In this document: positions 53,875 through 62,225 of the stretch, one piece after another | How the letters are laid out: the number at the start of each line of letters is the position of its first letter | Position numbering within the stretch: the stretch's first letter is position 1 | Assembly: GCF_003933245.1 (NCBI RefSeq) | Contig: NZ_QUSX01000002.1 | Span: 496,001 to 560,000 of the forward strand | Length of the DNA: 64,000 nucleotides | Direction of reading: 5' to 3' | From: Maribacter algicola | Lineage (GTDB): Bacteria > Bacteroidota > Bacteroidia > Flavobacteriales > Flavobacteriaceae | Made by a program: the position numbers and the translations under genes | The notes under the pieces: model-generated | What the model was told of the DNA's origin: nothing | The model's input: only the letters and a program-made list of their open reading frames with translations | Database searches by the model: none

Positions 53875-54474
53875 GTGCTAGCGAAAAGACGACAATTACC
53901 CCAAAAACCTACGAACGATACCGAACGGTTTATTTACTGTTTGGAAGCGGTCGATGCTATTGAAACGGACACGGTTACGGAAGTACAAAAAAATCTCGAG
54001 CAACTGGCCATACAGTATGGCGTGGCGAGTATCTATCAAACCTGTGATACCATTGAAGGGCTGGAAGATAGTCTCAATGCCCTCGTCATGGACGACCACC
54101 ATTTTAAGGATTATGAAATCATCTATCTGGTGATGACAGGGGAGGCCAATAGTGTTTGTTTAAATGGCTACTACTATTCCTTACAGGAAATCGCGGAAGT
54201 GTTCGAGGGACGGCTACGTGGGAAAATCTTGCATTTTTCCAATGCAAAAGTGCTCGACCTGGACGAGGAGGAAGCCCAGTATTTTTTGGATATCACCAAT
54301 GCCAAGGCGGTTTCCGGTTATGGCAATGCATTTGACGGAATAAGCAGCTCCCACCTAGATAAGGCCTTCTTTAACCTGTTTAAGGAGGAAGATGATATGT
54401 TCGAGGTGGTGGAAGAACTGCATCGCAGGCATTACGATGCCTGTAAGATCCTGGATTTTAGGTTGTATTATTAA
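53875..54474 (+). CDS. DUF6642-like protein, GTG start
   Basis: A 199-residue cytoplasmic protein, acidic, with RFIYCLEAVDAIETD near the N-terminus and YEIIYLVMTGEANSVCLNGYYYSL in the middle. It resembles a family of uncharacterised proteins in Bacteroidota (DUF6642). No in-frame ATG precedes the conserved part, so GTG at 53875 is the likely start; an overlapping out-of-frame ATG two bases earlier cannot be used. A -7-like TTTACTTTG lies about 20 nt upstream. It faces the Arg/Asp-rich gene across a terminator. Confidence 0.6.
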   Translation: MLAKRRQLPQKPTNDTERFIYCLEAVDAIETDTVTEVQKNLEQLAIQYGVASIYQTCDTIEGLEDSLNALVMDDHHFKDYEIIYLVMTGEANSVCLNGYYYSLQEIAEVFEGRLRGKILHFSNAKVLDLDEEEAQYFLDITNAKAVSGYGNAFDGISSSHLDKAFFNLFKEEDDMFEVVEELHRRHYDACKILDFRLYY

Positions 54475-54505
54475 TACCAGGTAGTGATATCTTATCCCTG
54501 GTATT
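54473..54505. terminator. hairpin between convergent genes
   Basis: AATACCAGG (54473-54481) pairs with CCTGGTATT (54497-54505), a 9-bp stem with a 15-nt loop. It lies between the DUF6642-like and Arg/Asp-rich genes and could end both transcripts, though the T-runs are short. Confidence 0.6.
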
Positions 54506-54526
54506 TCAAGCGATTTACTGGTTTCC

Positions 54527-55192
54527 TTAGTTTTCCTTGCGCTCCCTGCGGTCGTCCCGGCGTTCGCGACGGTCTTCCCGCAGTTCGTCTTTATCCTCCC
54601 TAAGTTCCTCTTGGGTCTCCAACAGGTCATTGTTCATGGTAGTGATAAACTTTTCGAGAATGCCGTTTCCAAGCGTCTCATCGGCTTTGGCGCTTTCGTG
54701 TAGGGCCTTTTGGTTTTCCAATCGGACTTCTAATTCGTTACGGTCGGCTACATCGTCCCGTTTGTCGCGTCGGTCGTCGCGGGTATTCCTTCGGTCGCGG
54801 CGTATATCCCGTCTGTCATCCCGAGTGCCTTCGAACGTTCTGCGATTGCTTCTATTCTCCCTTCGGTTGGTTCCCTTTTCCAAGGAACTTTGCACGACTT
54901 CCCGCTTTGCCCGGGCTACTTTTCCCTCGGTCTGTTGGATTTCCCGCTCCATGGCGTTTAGTATTCCCTGCCGATACTTTTGGGCCAGTTTCGTATCGCC
55001 AATTTCAAGGGCCGTCTGGAATTCCAAAACATCGGCTTTAAAGCTTTCCAATTCTTTGGTGTCACGTTCCAATTGCGCGCTCCCCATCTTAATCTGTCGG
55101 TGGTCCTGAACAGTTTCCTTGGTATTCTGTGCCGAGGCAAAAAGGGTCGTTACTAGTATAAGGGTCGCAGCAAGGTATTTATTTGTTTTCAT
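54527..55192 (-). CDS. exported Arg/Asp-rich coiled-coil protein
   Basis: A 221-residue protein with a signal peptide (MKTNKYLAATLILVTTLFASAQ). Residues 30-105 form a coiled coil. Residues 106-145 are a mixed-charge repeat of RDDRRD/RRDRRN units, and the C-terminus repeats REDKDELREDRRERRDDRRE. Such blocks are usually disordered or single alpha-helices. No family is known to me. It would be periplasmic. Its antisense strand is also open, because Arg/Asp codons read as Ser/Arg, and that is not considered a gene. Confidence 0.7.
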   Translation of the reverse strand: MKTNKYLAATLILVTTLFASAQNTKETVQDHRQIKMGSAQLERDTKELESFKADVLEFQTALEIGDTKLAQKYRQGILNAMEREIQQTEGKVARAKREVVQSSLEKGTNRRENRSNRRTFEGTRDDRRDIRRDRRNTRDDRRDKRDDVADRNELEVRLENQKALHESAKADETLGNGILEKFITTMNNDLLETQEELREDKDELREDRRERRDDRRERKEN

Positions 55193-55267
55193 TGTTTTTA
55201 TTTTATCGGTGTAACCTGTTTATATATTCTATTTTTTAAATACGGTAAGTTGTAATGGAGTAGGGGG

Positions 55268-56338
55268 TTAATTGATTACTGCATTGATCTTCTCCCAAAG
55301 CGCATTGTCAAATCCCGATACCGCGAAATTGGGATTTTCCGGATCCGAAGCATTGCCCATACGTATCACCACCATTTTTTTAGTGGGATCCACGTAGATA
55401 CGTTGATCCTTGGCGCCCATGGCCGCTACCATGTCGGAAGGAGCATTGGGAACCAAGGAACCCTGATACACGTTTTGTTGGCTAGGAACCATATACTGGG
55501 TTTTTCCGTTCAACCACCAAAGATACCCGTAAGACGGATTTATATTTTGGGAGGAGGTCACACATTCCGTAAAAAAGGAGGTGTCGATGATCTGCTCCCC
55601 GTCCCATACGCCGTTATTAAGGCTCAACAGCCCAAACCTGGCCATACTTCGGGTAGTGCTATGGAAAATGGTAAAGATCGCACCTTCGTTCCAAAACCCG
55701 TCCATGCCAATTTTCGACTTAAGATTGGCGTTGAAGTAGGTTTCAAAATCGGATGCACTGGATTCCGCGACCACATCCATCAATTTTTGAAAAACGTTGC
55801 CATAGGCCCATCGGGAACCGGCATCGGCCACATAAGTAAGGTTGGATTTTACGACCAATTGCTTGGTATCGTCAATGCCCGAGGTCATCGTGAGCAGATT
55901 CCGTACGGTAATCAGATTTTCCTTTTCCAGGTCCATATTGGTCCAGTTTTCCCCTAAATAGTCGGACACCTTGTTATCGATATCGATTAGTCCGTTTTGC
56001 TGTGCGATTCCCGTGGTGGCGGACACCAAGGTCTTTCCGGCACTGTTCCATTCCCAAGGCTCTTGGGCCGTATGGCCGTCAAAATATTCCTCCATAACGA
56101 TCCTGCCGTTGACAAGGATCATAAAGGATTTGGAATTGGTCTGGATGAGAAAGTCTTTTAAGGCGTCTATTTGGGACTCGTCCCATTGCAAACTGCTGGG
56201 CGTTGTGGTTTCCCACGTACTTCCAATGGGTGGAAAATACATGGTTGGGTCGGGTTCCTCAATGGGTCCATCGTCCGAAGTTGAACAGCCTACCACAATA
56301 CTCAGTAGTAGTACCAAAAACAAATATGGATATTTCAT
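55268..56338 (-). CDS. serine hydrolase lipoprotein, beta-lactamase (S12) family
   Basis: A 356-residue protein with a lipobox VVGC (Cys18). The S12-type active site is WNSAGKTLVSATTG (Ser99, Lys102), then YAYGN-like WAYGNVFQKL with the YxN motif, and later GYLWWLNGK. Such enzymes are DD-peptidase or esterase-like; beta-lactamase activity cannot be assumed. It is exported and attached to a membrane. It is a single minus-strand gene; another S12-type protein lies at 58555 but in a different subgroup. Confidence 0.85.
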   Translation of the reverse strand: MKYPYLFLVLLLSIVVGCSTSDDGPIEEPDPTMYFPPIGSTWETTTPSSLQWDESQIDALKDFLIQTNSKSFMILVNGRIVMEEYFDGHTAQEPWEWNSAGKTLVSATTGIAQQNGLIDIDNKVSDYLGENWTNMDLEKENLITVRNLLTMTSGIDDTKQLVVKSNLTYVADAGSRWAYGNVFQKLMDVVAESSASDFETYFNANLKSKIGMDGFWNEGAIFTIFHSTTRSMARFGLLSLNNGVWDGEQIIDTSFFTECVTSSQNINPSYGYLWWLNGKTQYMVPSQQNVYQGSLVPNAPSDMVAAMGAKDQRIYVDPTKKMVVIRMGNASDPENPNFAVSGFDNALWEKINAVIN

Positions 56339-56684
56339 AGCCTTCTTTTATAATTGCTGTTGCTTCAATGTCTCGCTTCCGAATTTCTAGATGCATTTTT
56401 CAAGCATATCCCTAAAAATCCTTATGGGAATAACGAGTTAGAAGCAATAGCTATAACGTTTGGACGTTCGGTTTGTTGTATGGGGTCTAGGGTGATTTCT
56501 CCAAAAATTTTAGGGGCAAAGTGGGTATTAGTTACGACCCTTACATTGTGCTAAGAGTTATTGAAAAACTGGTTAGGTGAGCACAAGCCAACGGGTAGAA
56601 GGGTAGTACATGTGATAAGGTTAATACATAGTTAACCTATTAAAATTTATATTTTTTATTTTTACGTCCATCAATTTTTCCTTG
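56339..56684. other. divergent control region of S12 hydrolase and regulator
   Basis: 346 nt. An inverted repeat GGTTAA/TTAACC (56619-56637) and a -7-like TATTTTTA (56657-56664) precede the regulator gene. A short open frame here reads like random sequence and is not supported. The ATAATTCA box of the downstream regulon is absent, so the regulator does not seem to control itself through it. Confidence 0.4.
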
Positions 56685-58454
56685 ATGACCCAAAAATCGA
56701 TAGCCGTACTTCCTTTTGTCAATATGAGCAATGATATTGACAATGACTATTTCTGTGATGGGATTACCGAGGAAATCATCAATGCACTCACAAAAATCAA
56801 CGAGCTTAAGGTAATTGCCCGCACCTCCTCTTTTGCCTTTAAGGGAAAGGATATTGATATTCGGGAAATAGGAGGGCAATTGGGCGTCAACACAGTTCTT
56901 GAGGGAAGTATTAAAAAATCCCGGGAACGGGTTAGGATAACGGCACAATTAATAGACGTTGCGGATGGAACGCATTATTGGTCCAAAAAGTTCGACAGGG
57001 AATTAACGGATATTTTTGATCTGGAAGATGAGATTAGCCTGGCCATTGCGGATGAAGTCCGTAACAATTTTGGACATTTTGAGGTGCAAGACCATTTAAT
57101 AAAGCAACCCACCACCAATGTAAATGCCTATCAATTGTTCTTAAAAGGGCGTTCATTGCAATTAAAATGGACACCTGAAAGCCTTAACAAGGCCATAACC
57201 TATTATGATCAGGCCATTGCCTTGGATAAAAATTATGCGAAAGCCTATTATGCCAATTTACAATGCTATGGCTTATTGGCCATGTGGGGGTATATGCCCT
57301 ACCAAGAAGCTATGGATTTGGCCATTGGCAATCTTTTGATCGCAAAAGAAATAGACACCTCCTTACCCGAATACCCACATTCCTTTGTGGGGAAGTTTTT
57401 TTGGGGGGAATGGGATTTCAAAAATGCGTACATTCATATCAATAAAGTCTTGGCCATTAATCCGAATCACATCGATGGGTTGGAAGCTATGGCGGAACTG
57501 TTCATTGCCCTTGGCTTTTTTGACGAAGCCTTAGTATATGCTAATAAACTCTTGGATGTAGACCCACTTTCGGCTAACAATCATTACACTTTTGCCCATA
57601 TCTGCTATTATCAAGGTCAATTTGACAAAGCCTTGGAAGGTGTAAACTATGCCCTAACCCTTAATCCGGAATTGGCCTTAGCGCATCATTTAAAGTGTTT
57701 TTGTTTGATATGGCTAAACCAAGAACAGCAGTTTGAAGAATTTATAAAAGACACACCACTAGTCGAAGAGAAAAAATGGTTGTTCCGACTTATCAATGAA
57801 AAGCCTGTTGAAGTCCCGGAGGAAATTGTATCACGATGGACAGCTAGTGAAAGCAACGAAACCATGCTAGTTCCTTATGATTTGTATATTTTGAGTAATT
57901 CCAACCATAAAGCGTTAGGTTTTTCCCGTTTAAAGGAAATGACTGACCGCAGGCGTGGCCAAATCATCAATTACAGGCAAGAACCTTTTTTGAAACCCTT
58001 ACACGGAATGGTAGGTTTTTCGGATTTGCACCATTCCAACCTGTGCCTTTCGGATATTACATCCCCCGTGGACGAGGAAGAAAAATCAACACCTACTATT
58101 TTGGATACTTCCCAAATAGAGGCCTTAAAAGAGGAACTGCTTACCTATTTTGAGGAAGAGGAACCTTTTCTGAATCCGCAATTGAGTTTAAAACTCGTGG
58201 CCGATGTCCTAGGGTTCAACACCAATAAAATATCCTACCTGATCAATACTGCCTTTGATCTAAATTTTAATGACTTTGTAAATTCATACCGCCTAAAACG
58301 TTTTAAATCCATTGCTCTGGACCCTAAAAACTCACATTTGACCATTCTTGGATTGGCCTATGACAGCGGTTTTAATTCTAAAAGCGTGTTCAATACCTAT
58401 TTTAAAAAAATAGAAGGTATAACCCCTAGGGCTTGGATTAAGACCAATTCATGA
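56685..58454 (+). CDS. TolB-like/TPR/AraC fusion transcription regulator
   Basis: A 590-residue protein. Residues 1-110 form a TolB/FlgO-like N-domain, as found in adenylate-cyclase-linked regulators (SIAVLPFVNMSND, EIINALTKINELKVIARTSS, YWSKKFDRELTDIFDLEDEI). Residues 130-330 are TPR repeats (AYQLFLKGRSL, YAKAYYANLQCYG, DEALVYANKLLDVDPLSANN). The C-terminal 100 residues are an AraC-type double helix-turn-helix (LSLKLVADVLGFNTNKISYLI, FNSKSVFNTYFKKIEGITPRAW). No membrane segment is present. ATG at 56685 is preferred over the TTG at 56682. It lies just upstream of a gene cluster whose promoters share one box. Confidence 0.8.
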   Translation: MTQKSIAVLPFVNMSNDIDNDYFCDGITEEIINALTKINELKVIARTSSFAFKGKDIDIREIGGQLGVNTVLEGSIKKSRERVRITAQLIDVADGTHYWSKKFDRELTDIFDLEDEISLAIADEVRNNFGHFEVQDHLIKQPTTNVNAYQLFLKGRSLQLKWTPESLNKAITYYDQAIALDKNYAKAYYANLQCYGLLAMWGYMPYQEAMDLAIGNLLIAKEIDTSLPEYPHSFVGKFFWGEWDFKNAYIHINKVLAINPNHIDGLEAMAELFIALGFFDEALVYANKLLDVDPLSANNHYTFAHICYYQGQFDKALEGVNYALTLNPELALAHHLKCFCLIWLNQEQQFEEFIKDTPLVEEKKWLFRLINEKPVEVPEEIVSRWTASESNETMLVPYDLYILSNSNHKALGFSRLKEMTDRRRGQIINYRQEPFLKPLHGMVGFSDLHHSNLCLSDITSPVDEEEKSTPTILDTSQIEALKEELLTYFEEEEPFLNPQLSLKLVADVLGFNTNKISYLINTAFDLNFNDFVNSYRLKRFKSIALDPKNSHLTILGLAYDSGFNSKSVFNTYFKKIEGITPRAWIKTNS

Positions 58455-58472
58455 TTCATCTTCCTTAGTTCG

Positions 58473-58522
58473 TTTCAGATTATAATTCAGAACGATTGAT
58501 TTGTACTTACCGTCAATCTTTG
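58473..58522 (+). promoter_or_regulatory. regulon box A with -7 element
   Basis: TTT at 58473, ATAATTCA at 58482-58489, ACGAT at 58492-58496, and the -7-like AATCTTTG at 58515-58522. ATG follows at 58555. Positions of these parts are the same as in the boxes at 62127 and 63951. Confidence 0.7.
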
Positions 58523-58554
58523 CATCAAAATTATAAATCAAAAAACGAACAATT

Positions 58555-59634
58555 ATGACTACTCTACACAAATTCTTTCTCCCATTTCTAGTAATCACTG
58601 TACTACTTTTTACATCTTGCTCCAAGGAGGACGACACCACTTTACACAATCCCAACGACACGACACTCGAAAATGTTCTCACCGGTATCGGGTTTCAAGG
58701 ATATGCCATTGTCACCAAAAACGGGAAGGACTTGGTACGCCAGGGTTTTGGATGGGCCAATCAAGACACGGAATCACCCCAAGGTGATAACCTAGGGTAC
58801 CGAATAGGTTCGGTTACCAAAACACTTACTGCAGCGGCGGTAGTACAATTAAAACGTGACGGGTTGATCCAAAGCTTTGATCAAACCTTGGATGAATTTG
58901 ATACGGAATTCCCGAATGGTGATCAAATTACCATTGCCCAGTTACTATCCCATCAATCCGGTATACCAGAGTATCAACTACTGGCTGAAGGTGCTTACGA
59001 ACAAGGGGAAACCTTGGATGAAGGCACTATTTATGACCTTATCAAGGAATTGATCCTTGAAAATGGACTAGATTTTACACCAGGGTCCAACAAAGAGTAT
59101 TGCAACTCAAACTATCTCATTGCAGCCTTGTTGGTCGAGCAGGTATCAGGGATGCCCTATCACGAATATGTGCAGCAGAAAATTTTCAATCCGTTGGGGA
59201 TGTCAGAATCCTACAAAGGGACGGATGAGATTGACAGCGATACCCATGTACAGGGTTATTTGAACGGAAGTCCTAACAGTTCGTATCCTATGGACATCCC
59301 TTTTGGGGCAGGCGATTTCAGTAGTACGCCAAGCGATATGGAAACTTGGACCAATGCCGTAAAAACGGATTGGTTTACCGAAGCTGAAAGGACAGAAATA
59401 TTTGCCAAAGATGTTCCAAGTGGCTATGTGGATTTTGGCTTGGGATGGTTTACCACACAAGAGGGCAGTACCACCATGTACTGGCACGGTGGCGATATTA
59501 ATGGCTATTGGAGTATGATCGGTTTTATACCGGAATATGATGCTACGATTGTACTGTTAAGTAATCAGCAAGACGATACGGGAACGCAGCGCAACACCAT
59601 TATAGAACACCTATTGACCACAGCGTTTAATTAA
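58555..59634 (+). CDS. serine hydrolase lipoprotein, S12 family
   Basis: A 359-residue exported lipoprotein (lipobox LLFTSC, Cys22). Active-site motifs are IGSVTKTLTAA (SxxK, Ser86-Lys89), EYCNSNYLIAALL (YxN), and WHGGDINGYWS, which corresponds to the HGG/KTG box. It belongs to the beta-lactamase/DD-carboxypeptidase-like S12 group and probably acts on cell-wall or ester substrates. It is the first gene after the regulator and has the regulon box in its promoter. The exported protein gene follows 21 nt downstream. Confidence 0.85.
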   Translation: MTTLHKFFLPFLVITVLLFTSCSKEDDTTLHNPNDTTLENVLTGIGFQGYAIVTKNGKDLVRQGFGWANQDTESPQGDNLGYRIGSVTKTLTAAAVVQLKRDGLIQSFDQTLDEFDTEFPNGDQITIAQLLSHQSGIPEYQLLAEGAYEQGETLDEGTIYDLIKELILENGLDFTPGSNKEYCNSNYLIAALLVEQVSGMPYHEYVQQKIFNPLGMSESYKGTDEIDSDTHVQGYLNGSPNSSYPMDIPFGAGDFSSTPSDMETWTNAVKTDWFTEAERTEIFAKDVPSGYVDFGLGWFTTQEGSTTMYWHGGDINGYWSMIGFIPEYDATIVLLSNQQDDTGTQRNTIIEHLLTTAFN

Positions 59635-59655
59635 AAACATTTCAATTATAGAGAC

Positions 59656-60114
59656 ATGAAAAAATTAGTAGTATTATTTGCCTTGTATGTATTTTGTACA
59701 AATCCAGTTTTTAGTCAGCAAGACTATGAAGTTAAGGTCATAACAAGTGTAGAATCTATTGTTTCCAGCGGATTGGGCCGATCACGTATGCTTTCTTCCA
59801 ACGATGATAGGGACTACAAAGAATTCACTTCTGAGCAAACAGAAGACGACAATACCCGGAATACCTCAAAGAGAAAGGACATTAGGGTCAAAAACTTTGA
59901 GGAAACGAAACTGTTGAACTTTTACAATTTGGGCGGAATACGCTTTCAAAATATTGTAGCGAACGATGCCTTGATTTCATCAAAACTGACGGACATGCTT
60001 ACTGAAGGTTGGGATCTGGTATTCGTAACCAGTGCCGTGGAAAGTGACGCAGGCAGAAATGACGATAATGGGATTTTTATAACCCGATATATTTTTAAAA
60101 GAAAACTGGACTGA
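59656..60114 (+). CDS. small exported hypothetical protein
   Basis: A 152-residue protein with a signal peptide (ends PVFSQ). The middle is hydrophilic and Asp/Ser/Arg-rich; the C-terminal part contains LTEGWDLVFVTSAVES and ends RYIFKRKLD, which resembles short DUF4177-like domains. Family not certain. It sits between the S12 hydrolase (21 nt before) and the SDR gene (25 nt after) in the same operon. Function unknown. Confidence 0.65.
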   Translation: MKKLVVLFALYVFCTNPVFSQQDYEVKVITSVESIVSSGLGRSRMLSSNDDRDYKEFTSEQTEDDNTRNTSKRKDIRVKNFEETKLLNFYNLGGIRFQNIVANDALISSKLTDMLTEGWDLVFVTSAVESDAGRNDDNGIFITRYIFKRKLD

Positions 60115-60139
60115 AAAACCCTTTAAATCTTTATTAGTG

Positions 60140-61012
60140 ATGAAACATACCAACGTATTATTGGCAGGCGCTACGGGCTATTTGGGTGGTTTCTTTTTGA
60201 AAGTCCTCATTGAAAGGAAAAATCAAGTCGTAGCCATTGTGCGCAATCCCGATAGCTTGCAAAATGACCATGAGAATTATTTGGAAATAAAGCAGGCCCA
60301 AGTAACACGACCTGAAACCTTACGGGATATCTGTAAGGGCATTCACACTGTTATTTCTACCGTGGGCATCACCAGGCAGAAAGACGGTCTTACCTACATG
60401 AATGTAGATTATCAGGCCAATATGAATTTGTTGGAAGAAGCTAAAAAGGCGGGTGTAAAGCACTTTGTGTATGTGTCCGCCATTAACGGAGACAAAAACC
60501 GCCATCTAAAAATCCTTGAAGCCAAGGAAAAGTTTGTGGATACTTTGAAAGCTTCGGGATTGCATTATACCATCGTACGGCCGAATGGTTTTTTCTCGGA
60601 TATGAAGGATTTTTTAGAAATGGCGAAATCGGGACGTGTTTATTTGTTCGGTTCTGGCCATCAAAAATTCAATCCTATCCATGGCGATGACCTGGCAAGG
60701 GCCATTTTAGCTACCTTGGATGATAGTAACAAAGAACTGACTATTGGAGGTCCGGATGTTTTAAGCTTGAATGAAATAAGTGAACTTGCACTAAAAACCT
60801 TGAACAAGCCCGTTAAAATGGTGCATTTGCCGGATTGGTCCAGAAAACTGACCATTTGGTTTTTGCGAACTTTTACCAGTGTCAAAACCTATGGACCCAT
60901 CGAATTTTTTCTCACCTTAATGGCAGAGGATTGTATTGCCCCCTGTTTTGGGACCCATCATTTGGAGGATTTTTACAAGGAAGTAGTTCAAAACAATATC
61001 GAACCAAAATGA
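60140..61012 (+). CDS. NmrA-like SDR NAD(P)-binding protein
   Basis: About 290 residues from ATG 60140 (a GTG at 60137 directly precedes it). AGATGYLGGFFLKV is the NAD(P) motif, IRTVGITRQ-like TVGITRQKDG and HFVYVSAINGD follow, and NRHLKILEAKEKFVD with YTIVRPNGF are typical of atypical extended SDR/NmrA proteins. The last 60 residues contain hydrophobic helices (IEFFLTLMAED). It could be a redox sensor or a sugar/lipid-modifying enzyme; not decidable. Its stop overlaps the ATG of the next gene (ATGA). Confidence 0.8.
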   Translation: MKHTNVLLAGATGYLGGFFLKVLIERKNQVVAIVRNPDSLQNDHENYLEIKQAQVTRPETLRDICKGIHTVISTVGITRQKDGLTYMNVDYQANMNLLEEAKKAGVKHFVYVSAINGDKNRHLKILEAKEKFVDTLKASGLHYTIVRPNGFFSDMKDFLEMAKSGRVYLFGSGHQKFNPIHGDDLARAILATLDDSNKELTIGGPDVLSLNEISELALKTLNKPVKMVHLPDWSRKLTIWFLRTFTSVKTYGPIEFFLTLMAEDCIAPCFGTHHLEDFYKEVVQNNIEPK

Positions 61013-61395
61013 AAAAAATAAACATTTTTGGAAGAACTGCGCTGGGTATTGTAATGGCCTACGTTCTATTTCACATACTGATTTTATTGCAACTCATCCC
61101 ATCCCATGTGGTTTGGGGAGGAAAAATAATGGAACCCAAAACGATCCTAATTTTAGAATGGGTAGCACTTTTGGTTATGCTGTTTTTAGGCAGTTTGATT
61201 TTAATGAAAGCCAAAGTAATTCGCTGGAAATGGCAAGAGAAAACCCTAAATAGATGGTTATTGGTGTTTTCCGTATATTTTGTGCTCAATACCCTTGGTA
61301 ATTTACTGGCGGAAACTATTTTTGAAAAAGCGCAAGCCCTGCTTACCCTTATTTTAGCGCTAAGTTTATTTAAAATGGCCAAACGTTATCCATGA
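61009..61395 (+). CDS. small membrane protein with four predicted segments
   Basis: 128 residues from the ATG at 61009, which overlaps the previous stop by 4 nt. Four hydrophobic segments: IVMAYVLFHILILLQLI, ILEWVALLVMLFLGSLIL, WLLVFSVYFVLNTLGNLL and ALLTLILALSLFK. It is otherwise plain and resembles uncharacterised membrane proteins. It is coupled to the acetyltransferase gene by another ATGA overlap. Function unknown; a role with its neighbours is inferred only from coupling. Confidence 0.75.
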   Translation: MKKINIFGRTALGIVMAYVLFHILILLQLIPSHVVWGGKIMEPKTILILEWVALLVMLFLGSLILMKAKVIRWKWQEKTLNRWLLVFSVYFVLNTLGNLLAETIFEKAQALLTLILALSLFKMAKRYP

Positions 61396-62009
61396 AAGCT
61401 CCTGACCTAAATACCCGCTTCCCCTTACCAAACTACGATATGCTTTGTTTTCTGAAAAACATTGTTACAAATCCGAATATCATTGTTGGGGATTATACCT
61501 ATTACGATGATTTTGAAGATGTTGCCAACTTTGAAAAAAACGTAAAATACCATTTTGATTTTATTGGGGACAAGCTCATCATTGGGAAGTTCTGTATGAT
61601 CGCCTCCGGTGCTACGTTTATTATGAACGGGGGCAATCATTTAACAGAAGCTACATCGGCATATCCTTTTGCCATTTTTGGGGGTGCATGGCAAAACGCC
61701 ATGGAGGGCAAAGACTATCCTACAAAAGGGGATACCATTATCGGCAATGATGTTTGGATAGGTCACGGGGCAACGATCATGCCGGGAGTGCATATTGGCG
61801 ATGGAGCAATCATTGCCACAAAGGCGGTGGTTACAAAAAATGTAGCGCCTTACACCATTGTGGGTGGTAATCCTGCAAAACCAATTAAAAAACGCTTCTC
61901 CGAGGCTACCATTTCCAGGTTGTTGGAACTACAATGGTGGAATTGGGATATAGAAAAAATCACCCAAAATCTAGGGAAACTCACCAGTAATCCAGAAGCG
62001 TTGTTTTAA
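61392..62009 (+). CDS. Vat/CatB-type xenobiotic O-acetyltransferase
   Basis: A 205-residue left-handed beta-helix acetyltransferase. NGGNHLTEATSAYPFAIFG matches the catalytic His loop of the virginiamycin and chloramphenicol acetyltransferase (Vat/CatB) group. Hexapeptide repeats follow (IIGNDVWIGHGATIMPGVHIGDGAIIATKAVVTKNV), and NPAKPIKKRF near the end is a common C-terminal signature. It would acetylate a hydroxyl group using acetyl-CoA. Antibiotic resistance is possible but not shown. Its start overlaps the previous stop, and a terminator follows at 62034. Confidence 0.88.
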   Translation: MKAPDLNTRFPLPNYDMLCFLKNIVTNPNIIVGDYTYYDDFEDVANFEKNVKYHFDFIGDKLIIGKFCMIASGATFIMNGGNHLTEATSAYPFAIFGGAWQNAMEGKDYPTKGDTIIGNDVWIGHGATIMPGVHIGDGAIIATKAVVTKNVAPYTIVGGNPAKPIKKRFSEATISRLLELQWWNWDIEKITQNLGKLTSNPEALF

Positions 62010-62033
62010 AAACTTACATGGTATGTTCCAGAC

Positions 62034-62065
62034 GGCTTAACACTGAAAATGTTAAGCCTTTTTTT
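62034..62065 (+). terminator. intrinsic terminator after the acetyltransferase
   Basis: GGCTTAAC (62034-62041) pairs with GTTAAGCC (62051-62058) around a 9-nt loop, followed by seven T. It ends the operon that starts at 58555. Confidence 0.9.
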
Positions 62066-62126
62066 GTGCATCTAATTTTTCTTTTCCCGATACAAAAACC
62101 TAAAAAAAGAAGGGAAAACAAAAAGG

Positions 62127-62176
62127 TTTGGAATCATAATTCAGGACGATACGCCTTCCCATGTACAGTTTCTTTG
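62127..62176 (+). promoter_or_regulatory. regulon box B with -7 element
   Basis: TTT at 62127, ATAATTCA at 62136-62143, ACGAT at 62146-62150 and TTTCTTTG at 62169-62176. Same internal distances as boxes A and C. ATG at 62226. Confidence 0.7.
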
Positions 62177-62225
62177 CCTCATCAATTCATTACAAATCAA
62201 AAACGAAAATTAAAAACACATTACA

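Noticed and set aside
54537..55109. Ser/Arg-rich frame on the plus strand
   Set aside because: It is the mirror of the Arg/Asp-rich repeats in the minus-strand gene, which has a signal peptide.
55268..56338. Serine hydrolase considered as a beta-lactamase resistance gene
   Set aside because: Only S12-family motifs are visible, which are shared by esterases and DD-peptidases; resistance cannot be inferred.
56354..56554. 66-codon frame upstream of the regulator
   Set aside because: Overlaps the start of the divergent S12 gene and shows no regular structure or leader.
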